From the NCBI GenBank assembly GCA_009773555.1, contig WSXZ01000022.1, positions 23,530 through 87,529 on the forward strand: DNA of 64,000 nucleotides, in the 5' to 3' direction. A model generated the notes under the pieces. That model had not been told where the DNA came from. It saw only the letters and a program-made list of their open reading frames with translations, and did no database searches. Both the position numbers and the translations under genes were made by a program. This DNA is from Methylocystaceae bacterium (GTDB lineage: Bacteria; Pseudomonadota; Alphaproteobacteria; Rhizobiales; Beijerinckiaceae). This document shows, in pieces, positions 8,384 to 17,201 of this stretch. The stretch's first letter is position 1. Each line of letters starts with the position of its first letter.

Positions 8384-9420
8384 GCGGCGAGCGCCGTGGG
8401 CGTGGCCGCGTTCAGAACGAAGTCCTGCGTCACTGGCGCCGGCTGGCCTTTCATATAGGGGCACTCGTAGCCGCGCGCAGCGAAGTCGCCGATGCCGACG
8501 GCGCACATTTCCACCGCGAGGCGCGTCAGGCGGTTGAGCACCGGTTCACGCACCCAGGAAAAGCGCGGCGCGTCGGGCGCGACGGCGCGCATCGCCGCCT
8601 TGCGGCTCACATTGTTCTCGTGGCTCATACGCGCCTGCCAGCCGGCCTGCGGCTCCTGCCAATCGTTGACGACGATGACCGGTCCGCGCAGCACGCGCGC
8701 CTCGTGTTCGGTGCGTTCGATCAGGGCCATCTCGCCGCGCCTGACCCCCGCCAGGGTGAAGAGAGTTGGACGCGCAATCGGCGCGCTGGCGATAAACTCA
8801 ACGGCCGCCTCGAAATTTGCGCAATGTTCGAAAGCATAGCGCAGCACATGGTCCGGCGGCCAACCGCCTTCGCTTGCCAAGGCGTCGCGCAGATTGAGGA
8901 CGGCGTCATAGGCGAAGCCGAGGGAGCCCTGGGTGCGCCGCTTCATCGGCGCCTGATTGATCGAGGCGCAAAAGCGGCCGGGCGCCATCGCGCTGAGCAC
9001 GCCAACGGCCCCCGGCCAGGTGGCGTTGTAAAATTCGCCCGCCCCGCCGGACTGCAACGCGATTTCGACGCCCCTGCCGAGGCCCTGAAATGGCCAGTCG
9101 AGCGTGCGGCGCAGGCGCGGCAGACCGTGCTCGTCCTCGTAAGCCTGAGTGGTGCAGGCGAAGAGATAGGACATGTTCAGCGTCATCGCGCCGGGAAAGC
9201 CAAGAATGGCGACGATGCGCTCGAGTTCCGCCCGGTAGGCCGAGGCGGAGCGTTTCAGCCAATTCGCGGCGATACGGTCAATCGACGGCAGGCACAGGCG
9301 GCCGACCGGCGCCGCCGCGCCAAGACAGGCCTTGCGGAGCGCGGTCGCCGCCTGAACCCGAGCCTGCGCGTGGGCGACAGGGCCGCCGTTGCGCACGTCG
9401 AGGAAATGAATCGCGTCCAT
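8380..9420 (-). CDS. Acid-ceramidase/NAAA-like Ntn hydrolase (linear amide C-N hydrolase)
   Basis: A 346-residue protein resembling the acid ceramidase/N-acylethanolamine amidase group. The likely nucleophile Cys is in YLFACTTQAYEDEHG (about residue 90), followed by the R..LDW motif that in this family sits just after it, then the INQAP segment and the Asn-rich VIVVNDW and SHENNVSR motifs. Autocleavage before Cys would leave a ~90-residue N-terminal subunit, as in the human enzymes. No signal peptide is seen, so it is probably cytoplasmic. The substrate is unknown; a fatty-acid or acyl-homoserine-type amide is possible. It converges on tsaC with a 4-bp overlap. Confidence 0.7.
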   Translation of the reverse strand: MDAIHFLDVRNGGPVAHAQARVQAATALRKACLGAAAPVGRLCLPSIDRIAANWLKRSASAYRAELERIVAILGFPGAMTLNMSYLFACTTQAYEDEHGLPRLRRTLDWPFQGLGRGVEIALQSGGAGEFYNATWPGAVGVLSAMAPGRFCASINQAPMKRRTQGSLGFAYDAVLNLRDALASEGGWPPDHVLRYAFEHCANFEAAVEFIASAPIARPTLFTLAGVRRGEMALIERTEHEARVLRGPVIVVNDWQEPQAGWQARMSHENNVSRKAAMRAVAPDAPRFSWVREPVLNRLTRLAVEMCAVGIGDFAARGYECPYMKGQPAPVTQDFVLNAATPTALAA

Positions 9421-9592
9421 GCCGTCCTGCTGTCAGAAAAATGTCATCCAGCCGATATGGATTTCACATCCCTCTGTCACAATACAGTAAAAATTTAGGG
9501 TCCAGCCTCTCGGTGTAAAGTCGCTGCGCGCCCGTTGCCTGCGAATCGGGTACAAATCCCTAAGGAAAACGCGCTTGCTCTTCGAGAAAAGA

Positions 9593-11227
9593 ATGTCGGA
9601 CGCCGTCGCCGTCGCTTTTGACGCGTTAAAATTTCACGCCTCTGCTTTGGAGCTGACGCGAACGCTCGATCTCTTTGCCGAGGATCCCGCGCGCTTCAAA
9701 AATTTCAGCGTCAAGCTCGACGATTTTCTCTTCGACTTCTCCAAGCACAGAGTGACGCGCGAGACGATCGCGCTGCTGACCTCGCTGGCGAAGACGCGTG
9801 ATCTCGACGCGCGGCGCGACGCATTGTTCTCGGGCGAACTGATCAACAACACCGAAAGGCGCGCCGCCATGCATATGGCCCTGCGCGATCTCTCGTCGCG
9901 GCCGCTTCTCGTCGGCGGCGAAAACATACGGCCGCTGATCGAGGCCGAGCGGGACAAGGTTTTCGCCTTCGCGCGCGCGGTGCGCTCTGGCGACGTCCGC
10001 GGCGCGACCGGCGCGCCATTCAGCGACGTGGTCAATATCGGCATCGGCGGTTCGGACCTGGGTCCGGCGATGGCGTCGCGCGCGCTCTCGCCCTATCGCG
10101 GCGAGGGGCCGCGCATGCATTTCGTCGCCAATGTCGACGGCGCCGATCTCGCCGATACGCTGCAAAATCTCGATCTGGCGCGCACGCTGTTCATCATCTC
10201 CTCGAAGACATTTACGACCCAGGAGACGATGGCTAACGCCAGAAGCGCGCGCGCGCGCATCGTCGCCGCGCTCGGCGAGGCTGCGGTAAGATCGCATTTC
10301 GCCGCCGTCTCGACGCGGCTCGACAAGGTCGCCGAATTCGGGATAGATCCGGCGCGGGTCTTCGGCTTCTGGGATTGGGTCGGCGGGCGCTACTCGCTGT
10401 GGTCGTCGATCGGCCTTGCGCTCGCGATCGGCGTGGGGCCGGAACATTTCCTGCAGTTTCTGCAGGGCGGACACGAGATCGACACGCACTTCCTCGAAGC
10501 GCCGCTTGAGCAAAACATTCCCGTGCTGATGGGACTGCTCGGCGTCTGGCACAGAAACGTGATGGGATGCTGCGCGCATGCGGTCATCCCTTATGATCAG
10601 CGGCTCGCGCGGTTTCCAGCCTATCTGCAACAGCTCGACATGGAGTCGAATGGAAAGTCGGTGACGCGCGAGGGCGGCCGCGTCAATTATAAAACAGGGC
10701 CGGTAATTTTTGGCGAGCCCGGCACGAATGGGCAGCATGCATTCTTTCAGCTGCTGCATCAGGGAACCGACGTCGTCCCGATCGACTTCCTGGTCGCGGC
10801 CGACCCGACCGAGGCCGACAAACATCATCATGAATTGCTTTTCGCCAACTGCCTGGCGCAAGCCGAAGCGTTTATGCGCGGTCGAACGCTTGAGGACGCG
10901 AAAGTGCAATTGCGCGGGCAGGGGCTGAGCGAGGAGGAAATCGCACGCCTCGCGCCGCATAAGACGTTTCCGGGCGATCGCCCGTCGAGCGTTCTGCTTT
11001 TCCGACATCTTGATCCGCGCACGCTCGGTCGACTCGTTGCGCTTTACGAACACAAGGTCTTCGTTCAGTCGGTGATCTGGGACATCAATCCCTTCGACCA
11101 ATGGGGCGTCGAGCTTGGCAAGGAGCTCGCCAACCGTCTGGCGCCGATCGTCGAGAATAAGGATGAATCGACGCAAGGGTTGGATGGATCGACGGCGGGT
11201 CTGATTGCGTGGAGAAGGTCGCACTAA
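9593..11227 (+). CDS. pgi: Glucose-6-phosphate isomerase
   Basis: Converts glucose-6-phosphate and fructose-6-phosphate in the cytoplasm. At 544 residues it is the usual length. Family motifs are VNIGIGGSDLGPAM, the sugar-phosphate loop SKTFTTQET, DWVGGRYSLWS, the catalytic Glu in MESNGK and GEPGTNGQHAFFQLLHQGT, with a C-terminal DQWGVELGKELA. I chose the ATG at 9593 (MSDAVAVAF); a TTG at 9575 preceded by AAGGA is an alternative adding six residues. It stands alone, with a 170-bp intergenic region upstream holding its promoter. Confidence 0.97.
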   Translation: MSDAVAVAFDALKFHASALELTRTLDLFAEDPARFKNFSVKLDDFLFDFSKHRVTRETIALLTSLAKTRDLDARRDALFSGELINNTERRAAMHMALRDLSSRPLLVGGENIRPLIEAERDKVFAFARAVRSGDVRGATGAPFSDVVNIGIGGSDLGPAMASRALSPYRGEGPRMHFVANVDGADLADTLQNLDLARTLFIISSKTFTTQETMANARSARARIVAALGEAAVRSHFAAVSTRLDKVAEFGIDPARVFGFWDWVGGRYSLWSSIGLALAIGVGPEHFLQFLQGGHEIDTHFLEAPLEQNIPVLMGLLGVWHRNVMGCCAHAVIPYDQRLARFPAYLQQLDMESNGKSVTREGGRVNYKTGPVIFGEPGTNGQHAFFQLLHQGTDVVPIDFLVAADPTEADKHHHELLFANCLAQAEAFMRGRTLEDAKVQLRGQGLSEEEIARLAPHKTFPGDRPSSVLLFRHLDPRTLGRLVALYEHKVFVQSVIWDINPFDQWGVELGKELANRLAPIVENKDESTQGLDGSTAGLIAWRRSH

Positions 11228-11368
11228 GAAACGCCTCTGCACTTTCGTCGCCTCCGCCGTGGGAGTTTGCGGAGACATTCGTCTGATTTTCGAGTATTGC
11301 GGGCTGTCAAGAATAGGTTGTCGTTCACCTGCAATTGTTCGAGATCGCCGCAGACTGCGATCATTCGA

Positions 11369-11886
11369 TTGAACACGGCGAAGCGAGTGGAAAAAGCAGG
11401 CATTATCGCGATAACATTGTTTCTCGTGGGCGCCGGCTCTCCCGGCTCTGCGGCGGAAGCCGAGGAGCTTTCGCAAAACGATTGGCTGCTCCGCGCTGAA
11501 AGCGACAATGCTCGCTTCCGACTGCTTCAGCAGCAAATGCGATGGTTCGATCAGCCCATGTGGGAGGTTGGCGAGCGTTTCGAGCGGCTGCACGATGCTC
11601 TGCAACGTGAGAACTATGAACTCGCCGTCTACCATTGGGATAAGATCAAAACGACGATCGAGAACGGCGTCGCCAAAAGGCCTGCGCGAGGCGAAGTGCG
11701 CGAAGACTGTTCCTCGGCGATTCCTGGACGAAAATTCGCGCAGCCTTCGCCTCGGGCGATAACCGTGAGGCCTGGGACGGATTCGACAGCGCCCGAACGG
11801 TTTGCCAGTCCTGTCTCCAGGCGGAAAAATTAGAGTTCATGAACAATCAGGCCGTATTCGACCTTGCAAGGCCGCGCAGCGAGTGA
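11369..11886 (+). pseudogene. Decayed cytochrome-c-like secreted protein (frameshift, heme motif lost)
   Basis: The first part encodes a signal-like hydrophobic stretch (GIIAITLFLVGAG) and then RWFDQPMWEVGERFERLHDALQRENYELAVYHWDKIKTTIENG, which resembles the helical part of small c-type cytochrome-like proteins. At about 11676-11692 the coding moves to another frame (-1), which reads on through RRLFLGDSWTKIRAAFASGD, then TVCQSCLQAEK to the TGA at 11884. The second part contains C-Q-S-C-L where the family has C-x-x-C-H, so the axial His is replaced by Leu. Two independent lesions suggest a pseudogene rather than a single read error. DoxX follows 72 bp downstream. The start (TTG 11369 or GTG 11387) is uncertain. 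Confidence 0.6.
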
Positions 11887-11958
11887 TGCACGCTCGCCGG
11901 GCTCGATCCACGCGTCGTGGCGGCTTCTAACCCCTTCCATTGAAATGGAGCAACGCAA

Positions 11959-12456
11959 GTGACCTTTCGGGAGTTGATCCTGTCGCCCGGCGACTCTCGC
12001 TGGGCTATCGTCATCCGACTCATGCTTGCCGGCGTGTTCGTTACGGAAGGGTATCTCAAGCTCGCGGACCCGGCCTGGCTCGGCGCAGGCCGTTTCGCGA
12101 AAATCGGAATCCCCTGGCCGGACGTCACCGGTCCCCTTGTCGGCTGGACGGAGCTTGTCTGCGGTATTCTGATGGCGATCGGCCTGTTCAACCGGATCGC
12201 GGCGATACCTCTGATCGTTGTTATGGTGGTCGCGATCGTGAGCACGAAAATCCCCGTTTTGTTTGGAAGGGATTGGTGGATTTTCAGCGTGCGAAAGCTG
12301 GAGCGCTATGGATTCTTCAGCATGACGCACGAAGCCCGACTCGATTATGCGATGTTGCTCGGCGCGCTGTTCATGCTGCTTTCGGGAGCGGGCTGCTGGT
12401 CGCTGGACGAGAAATTGTTCGGCGCTCGGAACTCGCGGCGAGACATCGATAGCTGA
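11959..12456 (+). CDS. DoxX family membrane protein
   Basis: A 165-residue integral membrane protein with about four helices: an N-terminal helix with the DoxX-type segment MLAGVFVTEGYLKLADPAW, a second around GPLVGWTELVCGILMAIGLF, a third around AAIPLIVVMVVAIVSTK, and a fourth near YAMLLGALFMLLSG. DoxX proteins are linked to quinone-coupled redox or detoxification systems, but the specific role is unknown. It lies just after the decayed cytochrome-like gene, so the two may once have formed an electron-transfer pair; the membrane partner is still intact. An overlapping plus-strand frame at 11940 is a shadow. Confidence 0.85.
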   Translation: MTFRELILSPGDSRWAIVIRLMLAGVFVTEGYLKLADPAWLGAGRFAKIGIPWPDVTGPLVGWTELVCGILMAIGLFNRIAAIPLIVVMVVAIVSTKIPVLFGRDWWIFSVRKLERYGFFSMTHEARLDYAMLLGALFMLLSGAGCWSLDEKLFGARNSRRDIDS

Positions 12457-12550
12457 CGGGATCGCAAGGGATCGCGTTGTCCCCGGCGCGCTGTTCGGAG
12501 AGCGTCGGCAGTAGCGCGCCGCACGCGCGATATGCGCTGCTTGAAACGGC

Positions 12551-13666
12551 TCACACCGCCCTGGCGACGAGAATGCTCGCAAGCGCCGGCAACGCATTGC
12601 GCAGGAGTCGGAATTTACCAAAGCCTGCTTCGCGCAGCAGCGCCTCGATCTCTTCGATGCGGCGCGGCTCGCCGCGGCCCATGGCAAGCGTGTAGAAGCC
12701 GTAATAGGCGTCGAGCGGCTCGGCGCCTTTGATTCCGGACATGCCTTCGATGATGAGCAGCGTTGCGCCGGGCGCTAGCGCCTTGCGCACATTGCGCAAG
12801 AGTTTTAACGCCGACGCGTCGTCATGGTCATGCACGATGCGGATGAGCGTCGCGACGTCGGCGCCCTCAGGAAGAGCATCGTTGAGGAAGTCGCCGCCGT
12901 AGATGTCTGTGCGCGAGAGCAGGCCGGCCTCTTCGAGCCGCACGCTTGCGCGCGCCGCTACGGCGGGAAGGTCGAAGATTGCGAGCCGCAAATGCGGCGC
13001 GCGGGCCGCGGCGGCCGCGAGAAACACGCCTTCGCCGCCGCCGATGTCCAGGAGGCGCCGATGACGCGAAATGTCGTAGGCGTCGAGCGCCTCCAGCGCG
13101 ACCATCGGCTGCGTCGCAGCCATGAAGGCGCTGTAAGGGCCGATTTGTTGCGCCGACAACGCCTCGGGCGCATCCCCATCCGAATAGGGCCAATAATCGG
13201 CGAGCTTGCCGCGCTTTTCTTGGCGCAGCAGCGCCACGGGATCGGCGAGATCTGCGTAAAGTAGCGACTGGTGTTCGACGATCGTGAGCGCCGCGCGATT
13301 GCCGGCGAAGGCGGCGCCGAGCAATCCGAGCCCGTATTTCGCGCCGCGTCGCTCGGCAAGGCCCAGCGAAGCGGCCGCCTCGAGCAGGCGCCGCGCTGCG
13401 GGCTCGGAAAGCGCGAGTCTGCTTGCCAGCGCGTCGAGGCTCAACGGGCCGTCGCGCAAAACGTCGAAGAGCTTGAGTTGCGTGCAGGCGACGAGAACCT
13501 GGGAGTAGACGAAGCCGGCGGCGAGATCGAGGCCGGCGCGCGCGCCGCGCCGCGCCAAGGGCTGCGTGACGGGATTTTTCAACGCCCATCGCTGGAATCG
13601 CGGATTGGCGACGAGCCTGTCGCGCGCGCTGCGCAGCCGCTCGCGCCATTGATCGAGTAATGCCAA
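12551..13666 (-). CDS. SAM-dependent O-methyltransferase, CrtF/acetylserotonin-like
   Basis: A 371-residue class I O-methyltransferase with an N-terminal winged-helix dimerisation domain (LKLFDVLRDGPLSLDALASRLALSE), SAM motif LLDIGGGEGVFLAAAAARAP near residue 210, the acidic DLPAV after beta2, and a catalytic-base region RIVHDHDD. The N-terminal stretch FQRWALKNPVTQPLARRGARAGLDLAAGFVYSQVLVAC strongly recalls hydroxyneurosporene (spheroidene) methyltransferase CrtF. No other carotenoid or bacteriochlorophyll gene is in the window, so the substrate assignment is tentative. A second, shorter member of the same superfamily lies at 61867-62877. Confidence 0.75.
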   Translation of the reverse strand: MALLDQWRERLRSARDRLVANPRFQRWALKNPVTQPLARRGARAGLDLAAGFVYSQVLVACTQLKLFDVLRDGPLSLDALASRLALSEPAARRLLEAAASLGLAERRGAKYGLGLLGAAFAGNRAALTIVEHQSLLYADLADPVALLRQEKRGKLADYWPYSDGDAPEALSAQQIGPYSAFMAATQPMVALEALDAYDISRHRRLLDIGGGEGVFLAAAAARAPHLRLAIFDLPAVAARASVRLEEAGLLSRTDIYGGDFLNDALPEGADVATLIRIVHDHDDASALKLLRNVRKALAPGATLLIIEGMSGIKGAEPLDAYYGFYTLAMGRGEPRRIEEIEALLREAGFGKFRLLRNALPALASILVARAV

Positions 13667-13796
13667 AACGGTCTCTCAGCTTAAGGTCTTACCCTTAGGA
13701 TTCATGTCTTGGCCTTAGCATGTCGCCGGAACGTCGTCTCGGGCAGACGCCGCCGTTGCGGCGCAACGGTCCTTCCTGTAGAAAAGCTCTGCGCCT

Positions 13797-13873
<77 letters not shown>

Positions 13874-14040
13874 CGCCGATTTGTTCTCCGGCGATGACCG
13901 CCTGTTCCAGACTGGCCTTTGAGCCGCGGATGCGGATGTCCTTGTCGTCCACTTCGATGTATCTTGTGGCCGAAGAAGAGTTCGCCGCATCATAAGCGTC
14001 CGGAAGAAAGGCGGCGTAATAGCGCGCCGCCTTTGAAAAT
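13874..14040 (-). pseudogene. Possible C-terminal remnant of a site-specific recombinase beside tRNA-Arg
   Basis: On the minus strand an open frame with no good start reads SSATRYIEVDDKDIRIRG followed by SKASLEQAVIAG, then runs into the antisense of the tRNA. The pattern of a basic segment followed by GSKxxLxxAV is reminiscent of the C-termini of recombinases that end at tRNA genes. It may be the relic of an element once integrated at this tRNA. There is no catalytic domain and no second att copy in the window, so this is weak. Confidence 0.25.
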
Positions 14041-14051
14041 GAGCGTCCCGG

Positions 14052-16446
14052 TCAGAACCTCACGGTCAGCCCGGCATAAAAGTTCCGACCCATGCCGGGG
14101 ACCTGACGCACGCTCGCAAGACCCGCATTGCGTCCGAAGAGGAACGCGTTGCGCGAATAGTTCGTCAAGTCGAACCCGCCAAGCGGCAGCGAGTAGAGCG
14201 CATCGGTGACATTGTCGACGCCAAGGTCGATGCGCATATTGCTCCAGTCATAGGCGGCGCGGAGATTGAGCAGCGCATATGCCGGGGTCGTGAACTCGCC
14301 CTTGTTCGCCGACACGTGATCCTTGGGCGCGACGAGTTGCGTTTCAGCGGCCATGCTCAACCCGCCGATCTGGTGCTCGAGCGCAATGCGCGCATTGGCC
14401 GGCATCAGGTTCCACAGACCGTCGCCCTTCTTGATCAAGAACGACGCGACGGAGCACAAGCCGTTGCCAGGCGGACAATACTGCGGATTGCCGATGTCGA
14501 GATTTCGTCCATAGACGAAACTGACGACGCCCACCGCCTGCAGCCTGCCGTATTCGGGCGATTCATGCAGCTTCACTCTGCCCGAGCCGTCGACGCCATA
14601 GAGCTCCGCATTGAAATTGCGGAACTGCATGATCTGGAAAATATAGGAATTCGCCACTGGGAACGTGTTGAAGGTCCCTCCGGTTCTGGCGCCGTCGATA
14701 TAGTTCTCGACATAGGTGTAGAAGGGCGAAATCCGCGCTTCCCAGTTGTTTGCGCCGGACATGTCGCGCCAAGCGCCGGTGAACGCGACATTGTGCGCCA
14801 CTTCCGGCTTCAGATTGAGGTTGCCGGTATAGCCGTTGCCGTCGCCGAACCAGTTGAACATCGCCGTGAAGGGGCCGGCGACCGGCCAAGTATAGCGTTC
14901 ATAGAGATTGGGCGAGCGCGTCTTGCGCGAATAGCCGAACTCGTAAAGGCTGCCAGGTTCCGGCTCATAGCGCGCCAGAGCGGTCATGTCGAAATTGATG
15001 TCGGTGCGCGCGCGATTTTGCGCGTTGAAGATATTGACGGCCAAATTATTCGCGCGCGCGATCAGGGGTGAGTTGGGGAAGATAAAGGGCGTGTAGCTCT
15101 GGCCAGGACCAGTGTCCATCCAGACGATGTCGTTACGCACGCCGATCAGGCTGGACCACTGAGGCGTCCAGCGGCGCTCCCATTCGACATAGGTGCCAAA
15201 CCGATTGCGCTGGCCGCCGTTGATGTTCACATTCGCGAAAGGCCGGCTCAAACTGCCGGGGGGCGTGGCGAACCCCTGCGTAAAGCCGGTCGGATCTGAA
15301 GGCCAGTAGTCCTGCAGTCGGTAGCCGTGGAACTCATTGCCGATGCGGAAAAGATCCTGATCGCTGTAAGGAATTTCCGCTTTGACCGAGTAGCCGAAGT
15401 CACGGCCGAGCGCGATCATCGGGTGATTGAGCCAGAATCTGTCCTCCAGGAATCCCATCTTGTGGAAGACCTGGTGCCAGTACGCGCGCGCCTCTAGCGT
15501 GCCCCATTCGAAGGCGCCCTTGTAGAGGGCGTCCAGCGAATAGGAGCGATTGCGCGTCATATCCATGCGCTGGTTCGGGTAGCCCTGGTAGGGAATGTTC
15601 TGATAGGCGCCGCGGAAGGTGAACAGATGCCCTTCGTTCTGATAGCCGAGCGTGACCGCATGGTTCTCGGACATGAAGTTCGTCGAGAGAACTTTGTCGC
15701 CGTTGCCGCCGGCGTGATAGTTCGTCGCCCGCTGCCAGGACCCGTTGTAGAGCAGGCTCCAATGGTCGTTGGCCATGTTGATGTTCATGTTGATGTTTGC
15801 TGAAACGCCGACGCCATTGTTGTTGCCTCGGAAGAACGCGGAAACTGTTCCCGTCGCCAGCACTTCGTTGTTCGGGCCAAATCGCAGCGTCCCGGGAACT
15901 GGCAGCGGCAGATAGGGAACAGGCGGGTAGGGACTTGCGGCGACGATCGGCGATGCCGGCGCGCCGCCCGGACCGACGACCGCCGGCGCGACGACGGGCG
16001 TTGCAAAGACCGGCGATTTCGGAGTGACCAGAATAGAGCCGCCGATCGAATCGCCGCCTTTGCTGACTGACGAGACCGCGGTCACGACTTCAACGCGGCC
16101 GATCGTGTTCGGATCGGTGTAGCTCAACGCCGACGACAATCTTCAGGCGATCGTCGGCGAGGCCACGGATCGCCGGGAGGCCGGAAACGCCGCCGCCGGT
16201 GTAGACGCTTACGCCGGGCTGACGCTCGAGAAGCTTCGCCGTATCCGTTTCGGGAGGTTTTTCCTCCACGATTTCTTTTTGTGTGACGACCGTCTCGTTG
16301 GCTTTATCCAGCGGCGGCGGCGTTGGCGTCCCCTGCGCGGCGCCGACGACGATCTGCGGGAGAGAGACTTGGGCCTTGGCGGTCGCAAGCGAGGCCAGGA
16401 TCAACGCGCAAGCGCTTGCGCCGCGCAGTAGGGCGGGACGGTACAT
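14052..16446 (-). pseudogene. TonB-dependent outer-membrane receptor, plug domain disrupted
   Basis: The first frame (16446 down to about 16135) has a signal peptide ending in AKAQ, then TVVTQKEIVEEKPPETDTAKLLERQPGVSVYTGGG and GLPAIRGLADDRLKIVV, a normal TonB receptor plug. The second frame (from about 16133) resumes at LSYTDPNTIGRVEVVT and SVSKGGDSIGGSI and continues through a full beta-barrel ending in the terminal aromatic NFYAGLTVRF. In the family about 15-17 residues, including a DGM and Cys/His/Asn loop, lie between these pieces. They are missing and the frame changes, so no full-length receptor can be made as written. Upstream in the same direction lies a DUF2946-like gene often linked to copper or other metal uptake. 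Confidence 0.85.
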
Positions 16447-16506
16447 TGGATGAGTCCTCCTGATCCGCCGGCGAACGGCGGTTGAAACGGTGCGTGTTCT
16501 GTTTCG

Positions 16507-16917
16507 TCAGGAGAGCGCGGGAGGCGCGCGCGAGCGCGTTTCGCCGGGCCGGCGTCGTTCGCGCGGTTCGAAAGGCCAGGAGTCGAAAAAGACAAGGGCG
16601 GTAGGCGGCTGTTCGAGCCGCGCGATCGGCGGCCTTTCGGAAATGATCGGCGGAGTTCCGATCGGGCAGGCGCCGCAGTGCGCGTGCCAGCCGTGCGTCG
16701 GCGCGCCGCTCGGCGCCGTCCCCTTCGCAGCGTCGTGACTTTTTACGCAGAACTCTTGCGTGGCCGACAGGGCCACATGCGGCGCGATCGTCGCCTGCAG
16801 CAATGCCGAAACGACGAAAAGCGTCACAGCAAGAAAGGCGCGCAGGCTTTTCCGCCCTGCGTTCGTCTTTGCTGTCTTCGTTGAAGCCGGAGGTGACATG
16901 CCGCTACGCCGATTCAT
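16507..16917 (-). CDS. DUF2946-like secreted protein with His/Cys metal-binding motif
   Basis: A 136-residue protein with one N-terminal hydrophobic segment (FLAVTLFVVSALLQATIAP), a central HGWHAHCGACPIG motif and a Pro-rich, basic C-terminus. DUF2946 proteins are small, exported, carry a similar H-x-H-C-x-x-C cluster, and are frequently encoded next to TonB-dependent copper receptors. Here it is 60 bp upstream of the receptor in the same direction, suggesting one operon. The ATG at 16917 is chosen; a TTG three codons earlier and an ATG at 16899 are alternatives. Copper handling is an inference. Confidence 0.6.
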   Translation of the reverse strand: MNRRSGMSPPASTKTAKTNAGRKSLRAFLAVTLFVVSALLQATIAPHVALSATQEFCVKSHDAAKGTAPSGAPTHGWHAHCGACPIGTPPIISERPPIARLEQPPTALVFFDSWPFEPRERRRPGETRSRAPPALS

Positions 16918-17201
16918 TTCGTGCAACTTAGCCGCTACGTTTTTTTCCGTTTCCTCCCGATCGGGAGGGCGACGTTCGGCAATTACGTAAATTCTTGTCC
17001 TTGTTGCAGATGCGCAACACAGAAGCTAAGGTGCGATGGATTGGAGCCTTGGTATTTTGCCTGTTCTTCTAAGGGTCCAGGGCAATAAGACGTTCGCTGC
17101 GCGAAAAGCGCCATCGCGAAGACCGGCTTTGCGAAGGTGTGGCGAGAGGTCGCACCGGGTGAAGACATGACCTTGACGAAAGATGCGGAACGAGCGTCAT
17201 C

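Noticed and set aside
9626..11635. 669-codon minus-strand open frame opposite pgi
   Set aside because: Antisense of pgi; no motif, no ribosome site, composition typical of a shadow frame.
11940..12452. 170-codon plus-strand frame overlapping doxX
   Set aside because: Different frame over the DoxX gene; Arg-rich, no signature, while the DoxX frame is clear.
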